This document shows, one piece after another, positions 9,640 to 19,168 of a DNA stretch of 20,704 nucleotides. Made by a program: the position numbers and the translations under genes. Origin of the DNA: Plantago elongata (lineage: Eukaryota > Streptophyta > Magnoliopsida > Lamiales > Plantaginaceae); the NCBI GenBank assembly GCA_036897095.1, contig JAYMSP010003196.1:1-20704 (forward strand), given 5' to 3'. Under the pieces are notes generated by a model. It did no database searches. It was given only the letters and a program-made list of their open reading frames with translations, and had not been told where the DNA came from. The stretch's first letter is position 1; every line of letters starts with the position of its first letter.

Positions 9640-11626
9640 CATGACTAAAATTAATTAGATGAGGCATTATGTGTAAGATTACTAATTTATGGTTGGGTGT
9701 GTTTAGTGGGAGTTACTTTTGATTCTTTAATCATTGATTGGTAAGATTATACACTCAACTGACATGAAAAGGCCAAATGTATTGGTCAGAGATCATTAGA
9801 TATTATAGTCATAAAGATCAGGCTTGCTTGTTTTCTTCGTGTGTATGCTGAGAAGGAAACGAAGATGCTGATTTCTTCTTAAAGTTCATCTTTTGGATTA
9901 TTATCTCACTCTCAATTATGTGTGCTAATTGGGTCGATCGATCATATCAACAAGTATGATGACCAGATTGCAATATAGAGAAATCAACTGAGCCAATTGT
10001 AAGACGTCAATCCTATAACAAAATTGCTTTCCATTAATCGATCATATAGCCACACATACGAGGCACACAGGTGGAGGCCGTGGAGCGGAGGCAAATGAGT
10101 GATATTCTACATGTGGTTTGACATAATTGTGTTAAGAGGATCAAGTCGCTTCTGAAAGGTCCGGTCAATGTGAGCTCAAGCTCGTCTCATTTTCAAGCTA
10201 CTTGTGATCACCTCGATATTTTCACGTGCTCGACGATCAAAATCACACGCAAGCTAAATTTGATCCATTAAGTTAAAGCTCGATTCGTTAATGATCCTAG
10301 TTTAACATGACCTTATCGACTGTGTTATTAGATGATCTCACATTTTTAGTAAAATAAGATGATTTATCTAAAACAAATACATTTGTGAATTTCAATACTG
10401 GTCAGATACCATTGATGTTATTGGTCAATTCTGCATCTTTGCATATGCTATATCTCTAGTAGTCAGTTTTTGAGAAAGATCCTTGACTTTGGTGGTCATA
10501 AAGAGAGACATTTTATGTAAACTTGAGTTTAACACACGCTATGCATGTTAGGCAGGTCCATAAAAACGATTATCATCTTAATATATGATGAGGGGACCAT
10601 TAAGATACGAAGCTCCCACCATTAAAACAAAGCATCTTTTCAATTAGTTAAAAAAATGGCCCGTTCAGTGGCATATTGCAATATCTAAGCATTTGTTCAC
10701 AATCATGGACTTGTTTCCAACTGATAAATATTAAGGAAGATCGATATCAATTAGTGGAACATCAAGACCATTTGCACAAAAGTGTATAATGAATTTCATA
10801 ATTTATCTTCCAACTATGATTAGTTTAATCGTTTTTGTCAATGTCACGAACAGATTATTAGAGTTGGCTTCCAGATGGTCATCTAGTCCAATACATATCG
10901 GTGTTCATCACTACTAGAATAAGGTAGCCAAGATAGATATACTTACCACTGGTGTCATGAGATTAATTCTTAACGAGTTTGACGGCTCGGATTCTAATTG
11001 AATTGAGTTTGAGCTTTTTTGAATACAAAAATTTGTGTAATTTAAATTGGTGTGAGAGTTTTGAGAGTCCTGCAAATTTGTATATTAATTGTACGGTGTT
11101 CTGTATAAATTGTAGATGTTTGTGTATTTTTTTTTTTTATGAGGTTCAAACTGGAAAGATTCTCATTATCAAAATAAACGAATGCGTATAAGAATCAAGA
11201 GAAACTAACGAACCGCATGACAAGCAAGCTTATGAGCAAGCAAGTTTAAAGAATTGGAAAAACCCTGCTAAGTACTCAATGTCTGACAAAATAGGATCAA
11301 CGAAAGAAAAACTAAAGTCTCAAGAATTAAAAAGTGAAACTAAGGAAAGACAATCTGCGTAAACTTGGATTCACTCCCATCATTGGAGAATAGCCCAATG
11401 AACCATGCCTTGATAGCGTAAGCTTCCGCACTTTATGATGATATCGACTAGAGTACAATTAAATTGTATATTCTTATATACTAAGTATGCGACTTTTCTC
11501 CCCTCCCCTAAATAAGCCTTGGATTGCCTTGTTAGTTGTCATCTCCAACGAATTGGACCTTAAAATTTCAATAATTATGTTATTTTCTAATTAACAATAT
11601 TCTAATTTTTATATAAGTATCTATTA
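9640..11626. other. AT-rich intergenic DNA with an orphan CACTACTAGAA word
   Basis: No gene, RNA or paired repeat is supported. At 10909-10920 the sequence CACTACTAGAAT matches the canonical CACTA-element terminus, but no opposing TTCTAGTAGTG end or 3 bp duplication is present in the window. It could be a deletion relic or chance. The open frame 10979-11191 on + has no protein-like features. Confidence 0.45.
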
Positions 11627-12084
11627 CTCCCTCCGTCTCATTTGAAATGAAACATATTTTAGATGCACGATTTTTAAGAAAATGTGTAGGCTCTGTTTAC
11701 CACTAGCTTTTCAGCTGAATGAGCTTTTTTTGATTAAAAAACTTGTTACGTGAACGCGCAGCTTTTTCAACAAGCCAACTGAAAATCCAGCTGGTTTGAG
11801 AAACTAATGAAGTTAGATTGTTGAAAAAAGCTACATGACAAGCTACCAGCTACCTTTTCAGCTACCAGCTACCTTACCAGTTACCAACTAACTTTTCAGC
11901 TAATTTTGCTAAACAGAGCCGTAGTATGTGATTAAGAATGAGTTTGAGATAGAAAAGTACATGCGGGTCTAATAATGTGTGATTAAAAATGAGTTGTATT
12001 TTGAGGTTATTTATATAAATGAAATTTTATTTCACTTTGGTGGGACGTTTAAAATGAAAATTTATTTCACTTTGGGGGAAGGAG
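11627..12084. mobile_element. Stowaway MITE (Tc1/mariner type), interrupted by a second MITE
   Basis: The left end CTCCCTCCGTCTCATTTG is the classic Stowaway terminus and is preceded by TA (11625-11626). The right end, GGGGGAAGGAG, is followed by TA (12085-12086), which gives the expected TA duplication. Removing the nested 232 bp insertion and its 3 bp duplication leaves about 223 bp, a normal Stowaway size. The right arm has a duplicated segment (TTTATTTCACTTTGG at about 12027 and 12061), and TGTGATTAA-AATGAGTT occurs twice (about 11926 and 11980). It is non-coding and was moved in trans by a mariner-like transposase (family knowledge). Confidence 0.85.
11689..11920. mobile_element. MITE nested in the Stowaway element, 232 bp
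   Basis: The termini are GGCTCTGTTTACCA and, inverted on the right, GGCTCTGTTTAGCA, differing at one base in 14. The flanks are GTA on both sides (11686-11688 and 11921-11923), suggesting a 3 bp target duplication. The interior is rich in AGCT words (CAGCTACCAGCTACC repeats). A 3 bp duplication with G-rich termini suits PIF/Harbinger-type (Tourist) MITEs, although GTA is not the usual TWA, so a hAT-type origin is not excluded. The insertion is younger than the Stowaway that it splits. Confidence 0.75.
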
Positions 12085-12086
12085 TA

Positions 12087-12819
12087 AATATTATTTTAAG
12101 CAATGCCTCTTACACGTAATCATTAATCAATCATACACTGGATGAACAATTGAACTAATGATGATTATACTCAACTGTACATCACGCCATTTGAATAACT
12201 TTTAATGCACGTTTGACAAACAATACCTATGTATCCAATGAATCAAAGAACGAACTAAGGTTCATGAACTCAACCATGCATGCATCCAATGAATCAACTC
12301 TAACCAAGTTCTTTTTGATACATTACCTCTCTTATTATACATACAAAGGCCCGTGCCCTCACGACTCAATTGAGACCCGGTAAGTCAGCGCAATTACTCA
12401 GGCGATGTTTTACAGATGATTGATAATAGAGTTTGTCCATAATAATTACAATTAAGACATTAGTTTTTATGGATGATCAATAATAATAAATGTTCTCTTA
12501 ATTTGTTGATATAAGTATTTGCATCAATTGGTATAGAACTTTTAAAAACTTGTTTTTATGGATGTGTGATGGAATATGAAAGGAAATATTTAATGAGAAT
12601 GAAGCTAGGGATTGGATAAGTAGAAAGGCACTTTAATTGAGTCCGTCTTTGAGAGTCTCATATATAATAGACAAACATTACAATTTATACATAAAATTAT
12701 ACAATATTATTTTTCACGGGTTGACCCAGTCGATCCGGGTCGAACCACTTTTTTCCCCCTTAAAACACAACTCCTTTCACCATCCATCCAGTTGTATTGA
12801 CATTTTGAATTAAATTGTA
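12087..12819. other. AT-rich intergenic DNA
   Basis: No gene is supported. Two GC-richer islands stand out: GGCCCGTGCCCTCACG near 12350, and GGTTGACCCAGTCGATCCGGG near 12719. Both look like fragments of transposable-element ends but could not be paired. Confidence 0.4.
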
Positions 12820-14060
12820 TATGTTTGGCATATAATTGACTATATTTAGCATAAAATTAGTGATGACAACCTATTTGTTCAAAAAAATATAATATTATAA
12901 ATAAAAATAAAAATTAATTTAACATCAATCAATAAATTTTATACAATAATACAAAAAAATAAAATCATTAAATCCAAACTACAATTATCTTTGAAAAAAA
13001 AATCATCCTTGATTGTTCATCGACTCCTCCATTCACGTCTCCATCTTTATCATCAATCGTTTGTTTATCCAACCATCATTTTTACGAAAACCTAGTATAT
13101 GCAACAAAAACAACAACAACCATCAACAATTTTATTTATAACATCAACAATTGCAATATAAACACATGCAATTAGTGGTAAGGAAATCGAAACACCAAAA
13201 AATAAAAAAATCATCAACAAACATAACCTATTTAAAATTGAATATCAACAATTACAGTATAAAACATGCACAATTAACACTGAAAACAAAACAGTTTTAC
13301 AAAATACATTATTTCTAAAGAAAACAAACGTCAACAATTTACGGCTAGACATACACAATTTACATAAAAATTTAAACAAATAAGAATTTCAAAAGATGAA
13401 ATATAAAGCCTATATTAAAGCATCATCTATTTACCCTTAAACATCAATAATTTTAGTATAAACATAGACTATTCATACATACCTCCAATTTTATTAATAA
13501 AAAAAATGAAACCACAAAAATCAGTAATTAATAGCTAAATATATATACACTTTACACCGAAGACAAAAAAAATTAAACAATAGTATCTCAACATATGAAA
13601 TATAAAAACATAACTAATTTACAGTTAAATTTAAGCAATTTCAGTATAATTATATGCAAACTTAGACAATAATCACTAGAAATAAAAAAAAATGTGAAAT
13701 ATAATGTGTTTATAACCAAGCATCAACAATTTACACATAAACATGCACAAAATCAAGAAGAAACATAGGCAATTTAAAAGCAATACAACATAAAGCATAA
13801 TCATAAAATTTGAAACCACAACATCATCTATTTACAACTAAACATACAAAATTACATAAAAATCTAAACAAAATTGAACTACCAACAAACGCATAAAAAG
13901 CATAGACAAAACTAACTGAAAATTGAGAAAATACACAAACATCAATAATTACTGGCCAAACATACGCCATTAAAGGTCAAATATCAACAATTTCAAACGA
14001 AATATACTATTATGAGAAATTATTAAAAATCACCAAAACTACATGAAAAAATGAAAAAAC
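12820..14060. repeat. G-poor field with a degenerate CATCAACAATTT...AAACATGCACAATT motif
   Basis: Across about 1.2 kb the + strand is nearly free of G and repeats a loose motif: (C/T)ATCAACAATT, then 8-12 bases, then TAAACATGCACAATT. Clear copies are near 13141-13174, 13242-13276 and 13721-13750; weaker ones lie near 13329, 13441, 13822, 13941 and 13981. Spacing is irregular, so this is an old, diverged or interspersed array and not a clean satellite. No protein frame is present. Confidence 0.6.
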
Positions 14061-14342
14061 GAAAAAACTGAAGAATCGAGAAAAGAAACCTGAAAATCAG
14101 GGAAACGGCAAGGTAATGAGTTATGTGTGTTGAGTATGTAGAGATTCGCCGGAGAAGACGACCGGAAAAGCGTCGAATTCTGGCCAACATTTTCAAAACT
14201 TGACCAAATGAAAAAACAAAATCGATAGGAATGTAGATCGGGTCATGGGCTACTTAAATATGCAATCGGATTTAAGATTGGTTGTCGAACGGTGTAGATA
14301 TTGTCGGAGAGAAGATCGAAATCGGAAGAGAGATGAGAGAGA
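14061..14342 (-). other. Leader-like sequence beside the G-poor motif field
   Basis: On the minus strand this stretch is pyrimidine-rich and contains CCGGTCGTCTTCTCCGGCGAATCTC, a composition typical of plant 5' leaders or first exons. It runs into the degenerate motif field at 12820-14060 in the same way that the leader at 3110-3415 runs into the GAAACTA field. No complete frame is present. A transcription start for a repeat-derived transcript is only an inference. Confidence 0.25.

Positions 14343-14391
<49 letters not shown>
14343..14391. repeat. Compound (GT)7(GA)14 microsatellite plus G run
   Basis: Seven GT units (14343-14356) pass directly into fourteen GA units (14357-14384) and then seven G (14385-14391). 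The open frame covering 14282-14482 is produced by this low-complexity run and is not a gene. Confidence 0.95.
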
Positions 14392-14551
14392 AAGGAAAAC
14401 GAGAAAAAAACTGAAAATTAGATATTTAAATGACCCAAATACCCGAAGTAACCAAACTCGGATACTAGGATCCGGAAATTAGACCCGCAAAATTTGGAAA
14501 GAAGGCAAGTAGTTTATAATTATATATGTTTGTGTATTTGTATGGAACTTT

Positions 14552-14620
14552 CCGTGGCCGGCCCAGAGATTTAGGTGGTCCTGTGCGAAATTTTAATGGA
14601 GTCCCTAAATATAATATAAA
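14552..14620. mobile_element. Probable hAT-type transposon terminus (relic)
   Basis: CCGTGGCCGGCCCAGAGATT, followed by TTAGGTGGTCCTGTGCGAAATTT, closely resembles the terminal sequence of widespread plant hAT elements, whose ends read like CAGGGCCGGCCC...GCGAAA. No matching inverted end or 8 bp target duplication was found in the window, so this is a solitary or degraded end. The match is from memory of the family pattern and was not searched. Confidence 0.4.
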
Positions 14621-15889
14621 AATATTTGAGATAAGTAAAATAAAAAAATTACACCCACACCTATGAATTTAAACTAATTAAATTTTACTTCAACATTTTA
14701 TTGAATATATTGTAATATGTTACTTTAAATTTTATATTAATAATTAATGATGCTAAACTTAAAGTTTGCATTTTATATTGAATACGAAATTTTAAATTAA
14801 CTCTATAACTTAACAATCTTTAGGACTGTTATAAGTATTAATAACTCTAATTTGTTAAGAAGATGACGTGAATGATATAAAGATCGATTGAATGAAAGTA
14901 ACAGAAAGAAGGTAGATGAGGTTCCATTACATTCTATCTATTCGTAGTTGGGATTAGAAAGGAAGCAACTTTTTAGTTATGTTATATTATGATGATTAAA
15001 GGCAGCAATGGACCCGCAAGGAGTTATGGGATTTGGCCAAGTGCTCTCAAAAGCTTATGATCTGATCATTTTGGTTGTTTTTTTCTTTCTTCTAAACTAA
15101 TAATCCACTTTTGCCTCAATCATCATTAAAGCAGCCTACCTCCAGTCTTCATCGATAACCTTTTTCCTTCCACGGGCTAACTGATCACTAAAGGACAACG
15201 TGCCTTCATCACTTCCAAGTTCCAATTATTTACGAATTTGAGTTAGAATATGAGATGATATAATAAACCTTTTACATCCTAGTCTCTTGTAATATTGAGG
15301 TTTGATCCTTTGAACCCTCATGTGGGAGAGCATTTCAACATTTTAATCCGTATTAATCTTTTATTAAAATGCTCTTCAGGCCTTTATAAAAAATTGCAAC
15401 CAATCACTTGAATAGGTGAAAACTCAAAAATTAAAAATTAATATAAAAGTTTTCTTGTTACAAATATTAATCAAATACTTAAAAGTAGTTATTAGTCCCA
15501 AAAATAGTTAATCTCCCCACTACTTTCATACATTTAGGATATCATTTTTCCTAAAACTGCTCATATAGAATTAAGAAATTGTTAGTCAAACATATAATCG
15601 CGTGCGAAAAATTCATGTAAACGAACATTTTTACTTGCAAAAATTAAAATTTAATATTATTAAAGAAAACACGCGGATTCCGCATGTCAAATTTGCTTGT
15701 ATAACTAAAGATGCACTTCACACGGAGAAAATAAGATTATTTATACATATAATAACGTTACAAATTTACCCCTATTTTTTAATAAAATAAATAATAGTAA
15801 TTTTTAATTTATCAAACCGTAATAAATTAGAAAATAATTAAATAAATAAAGGGCCCGAATATCTCCGATTTCGCGGAACACTAACATTG
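14621..15889. other. AT-rich intergenic DNA
   Basis: No confirmed gene. A 30-codon frame at 15008-15100 (+) starts at ATG and reads MDPQGVMGFGQVL..., ending in a hydrophobic stretch and TAA; it is listed as a finding. The open frame 15602-15790 (+) has no distinguishing features. Confidence 0.45.
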
Positions 15890-16085
15890 TTTAAAAAAAT
15901 ATTTTTTTTGAGATACGATATTACAATTACAATAGTCAATCAAATAAATTCTTATCATCAATAACTTTTTTAATAACTCTCTATACAGAGGATAAATATC
16001 ACCCATTTCGAAAAATCAAACCCGTGATCTTTTAGGTACATGGTGTCTCAGCTTGTCATTTGGCTAGGAACGCTTTGAAAAAAAA
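15890..16085 (-). mobile_element. tRNA-derived SINE
   Basis: Read on the minus strand, the element starts near 16077 (AAGCGTTCCTAGCC). It shows an RNA polymerase III A-box-like TAGCCAAATGAC (16055-16066) and a B-box-like GGGTTTGATTT (16013-16023), about 30 bases apart as in tRNA promoters. A unique body follows, and the 3' end is an A-rich tail (15892-15909 region). The 7 bp direct repeat AACATTG flanks it (15883-15889 and 16086-16092), consistent with target duplication by LINE-type machinery. It has no coding capacity. The B box departs from the consensus GGTTCGANNCC, so it is likely an old copy. Confidence 0.65.
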
Positions 16086-16092
16086 AACATTG

Positions 16093-16947
16093 AGCATATG
16101 GTTACCATTAATGAGTTCAAATATTTCCATTGCATAGTCACAAGATCAGTATTTCTCTATTATTTTTATTATTTTTTGTGTATTTAATTATAACGGTACA
16201 TCGTTACAATTATAAAAAAAAGAGAAAGAAACACCGACCTGAGACCAAAGATGGTCACAGTTATGGAATTCATAGTATTAGATAAAAATTGAAGACGTAA
16301 TTCTACAAGCATGAAATAATGTCCGATCTCATTTTCCGTATGTGAAAAACCACATTTATCAATTGATAGTTTCAATTTTCTGCTATATTTATAAACATTT
16401 GGATATATTTTGATAATTAAGGTGATAATGAGGGAATTATTATTGTTTTAGAGGGTTAGGTGCAATGAAAATAATTGAGGATTTTTCGTATAATATTTAT
16501 TCATGTTTGAGAGGATTTGGTGTAATTAAATAATTGAGTGTGTTTTGTGCTCGTTTGGTATGAATGGAGGGAGGTTTTGTACTGTTCACTCGGAATTCGA
16601 TTCATAGTGATTTCTTAAAGAAAAAGGTATTTTAATCCAGAGCTGGGAACATCAGAGCTACCCTCTAATACTTATCATATTTAGCGATGATTGATTTTGG
16701 AGATCACTTTTTCCTGTTTGTTTTAGTAAAAGAAAGGAGAAATTCTTCTCGGGACCAAGTATATAAGTAAGTAGATTTTATAATTGAAAATAAACCACGT
16801 TTATTGAAAACTAGATGAGATAAATTTAAAATTATTATCAAGTCATATGGATTATTTTCAACCACACGGTCTATTAACATACTCATAGACATGATCTATG
16901 TTAGAATTTTTCAAAAGAACAAAAACACTTGCTAGATTACGATTTGA
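16093..16947. other. AT-rich intergenic DNA
   Basis: No gene is supported. A short imperfect direct repeat, GAGGGTTAGGTGCAAT / GAGAGGATTTGGTGTAAT, occurs about 60 bases apart (around 16451 and 16511). The minus frames 16184-16375 and 16704-16892 show no family features. Confidence 0.5.
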
Positions 16948-17267
16948 TTAGGCCATCTTCAATAGTGACACGACGACGCATCGTCATCACATCGTGGTTG
17001 CCACGTCATTTTTTTATCTATAAATTTACATATTATAAGATTGATTAGAAGTTGAAATTAACAAAATTGAATTTTATTGAAGACGTTTTATAATTTATTA
17101 ATATAGAACAAACCACGAATATATTACAACATTGTGCGGGGAATTTAAATCAAACGAAAATAAAATGCAACAAACCCACAACACACAACCTCGATTGGAG
17201 AAGATCCATCTTCACTGTTGCCTCCAAACATGTTCCATCAAGTCGTTTGTTAGCTGGGTGTGCGTGA

Positions 17268-18565
17268 TTACAAAGTGCATCCGGCGTAAATTGTTCTGTA
17301 TTCCATGATAGTATTTATTGTAGACGGCACCCGACGGATACGAACTGCATCAATGAGATCCGGTACATGCTCACGGGTATCTTGTTCGAGCTCTTCAATT
17401 TCTTCATCATAGTTTAGGTATTTGTGGCGCTCATCTTCAACTATCATATTGTGGTGTGTTATGCAACAATCCATAATCTTTTTGAGAATGACTTTGTTGT
17501 GCGCAAGGCCGGATTTCGTATAATTGCAAATCGTGCTTGCATAACACCGAAAAGCACGTTCAACGTCTTTGCGGCAGGACTATTGAAGCTCGTAGAACTT
17601 GAATTGTTTGTGAGTTACCGGATTCGGGATGGCAGGAACAAACATAGCCTAAGCTTGGTAGATCCTATCGGTTGGATAGTAAGACATGTTATATTGATGG
17701 CCATTGACCTCAAAGTTAACCTGATGGTTCGTGCCTTTAAGGAGATCGTCGAACACTGGTGAACGTTGCACGATTGATAAGTCATTGTATTTTCCGGAAA
17801 TCCCAAATAATGAATGTCATATCCAAGTATCTTGGGATGCTACTGCTTCTAACACAAGAGTAGGCTTTTTACTTCTGCCTTGGAACTGACCGTGCCACGT
17901 CTTCGGATAGTTTTTCCATGTCCAGTTCATACAGTCAATACTCCCAAGCATGCCCACAAACCCTCGTGCACCATTGATTGCTAACAACCTTCGTAAATCT
18001 GCCTCATTGGCCTTGCGCATGTATGTTGGACGGAACTCAACAACAACGGCATCACAAAAACGATTTAGACACTCGAGAGCCGTGCTTTCTCCGAGCCGGC
18101 AATACTCATCAACCGACTCGGCAGATGCCCCATAAGCTAGCATGCGAATTGCGGCGGTACATTATTGTAGTGTGGTTAACAGTGGCCGGCCAGTAGCATC
18201 TGGCCTGCATACAAAGTAATCATCTTGACGCAGCACACCTCCAACCACCCGTTCGAACAACGGTCTCTCCATTCTTAATCTATATCGAAATTTCGATGCA
18301 AATGTTGGACGAACACCGAAGTAGTCTCTCTCCAAGCCCACATTACACGCTTCTCACTCTCTGTCAATGTAAGCACGTTTGTAGCCACTACGTCATGGTT
18401 TGACATGTTGTTGTTGGTAGTGTCGGATCGCATTTGGCTTATGTTCTGCATTATCATGTTTTGCATTTGTACGAAAGGATTGGATGTAGAAGAGCCCTCG
18501 AAAAGTTCATCAGATGACGAACTGTTCTCGGATGAAGTACTGTTTTCTGGTACTCGGTTGAACAT
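17268..18565 (-). pseudogene. PIF/Harbinger DDE transposase pseudogene
   Basis: In active relatives this nuclease cuts at the terminal repeats and inserts into TTA/TAA. The product would be about 432 residues, a normal length. The start is ATG at 18565 (MFNRVPENSTSS, an acidic/serine-rich tail). Helix-turn-helix-like region: CTAAIRMLAYGASAESVDEY, then LGESTALECLNRF. Catalytic motifs: D in GSIDCMNWTWKNYP (17934-17936), D in GISGKYNDLSI (17781-17783), E in RKDVERAF (17559-17561), then HHNMIVEDER near the C-terminus. Lesions: a 1 bp deletion just before RMERPLF (about 18277), TAA at 18162-18164, TGA at 17817-17819 and TAG at 17649-17651 (both where relatives have Trp), TAG at 17580-17582, and a +1 then -1 frameshift pair (about 17550 and 17507) that restores the frame. 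All three catalytic residues survive, but no complete protein can be made. Confidence 0.9.
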
Positions 18566-18662
18566 GATTATATTTGGAAAGAATTAGTGGATAGTGTTTT
18601 CAGTTTAATTAATACAGAGGAAGAATGAATGAAGGTGTTGTGTCTATAAATGAGTTCCATGA

Positions 18663-18676
18663 TTATATTATATAGA
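18663..18676 (-). promoter_or_regulatory. TATA box of the transposase gene
   Basis: On the minus strand, TCTATATAATATAATC lies about 100 bases upstream of the ATG at 18565. The leader between them contains TTAATTAAACT and AAAACACTATCCACT, both also found in the leader of the accessory gene. The function is inferred from position and shared sequence. Confidence 0.5.
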
Positions 18677-18841
18677 CAATTTGTTGGAGATAAAATGTAT
18701 CATTCATTAGTCATAGCCGAGTCACTTCAACATTGGATTACTGACAAAAGTAAATATAATGTGTATGGACTCAACAAGATCTGACAAGATTCTCGACAAA
18801 GTAAAGTAGAGATAGGATGTTTGACGAGATGTCTGACAAAT

Positions 18842-18866
18842 TCAAATTCAAATTCGAATTCAAACA
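18842..18866. repeat. Short TTCAAA direct repeat
   Basis: AAATTCAAATTCAAATTCGAATTCAAA is a simple six-base repeat next to the minisatellite, inside the Harbinger element. No function is inferred. Confidence 0.7.
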
Positions 18867-18900
18867 CAAACAAAATGCACACTGCTTTTATTACGAACAA

Positions 18901-19158
18901 GCCACACTTCGGAAAGTAAAATACAAACAAGCCACACTTCGAAAAGTAAAATACAAACAATCCACACTACGAAAAGTAAAATACAAACAAGCCACACTTC
19001 GAAAAAAAAAACTAACAAGCCACACTTCGAAAAGTAAAAAAAACTAATAAGCCACACTTCGGAAAGTAAAAAATACTAATAAGCCACACTTTGGAAAGTA
19101 AAAAAACGAACAAGCCACACTACAGAAGGAAAAGTAAAAATAAACAAGCCACATTCCG
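18901..19158. repeat. Minisatellite of ~30 bp units between the two Harbinger genes
   Basis: Eight units of 28-34 bp, each starting GCCACACTTCG or a close variant, begin at 18901, 18931, 18961, 18991, 19019, 19051, 19083 and 19114, with a ninth partial unit at 19148. The first three units are exactly 30 bp (GCCACACTTCGAAAAGTAAA then ATACAAACAA). Later units vary in their A-runs. It begins about 10 bases past the accessory gene's stop and would lie in that gene's 3' UTR. The open frames on both strands here (18727-18960, 18817-19047, 18860-19057) are artefacts of the period being a multiple of three. Confidence 0.92.
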
Positions 19159-19168
19159 ATCTTAGCAA

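Noticed and set aside
14282-14482. Frame encoding an Arg-Glu repeat
   Set aside because: It is translated directly from the (GT)n(GA)n microsatellite.
17424-18196. Plus-strand frames 17424-17762, 17950-18135 and 17978-18196
   Set aside because: These are antisense shadows of the transposase pseudogene, whose minus-strand frame carries the conserved DDE motifs.
18727-19057. Three open frames with repeated YKQATLRKVK / FSKCGLFV peptides
   Set aside because: They arise because the minisatellite period is a multiple of three. No start context, and both strands are open.
18901-19158. CRISPR-like array
   Set aside because: The units are directly adjacent, with no unique spacers of constant length, and the context is a plant transposon.
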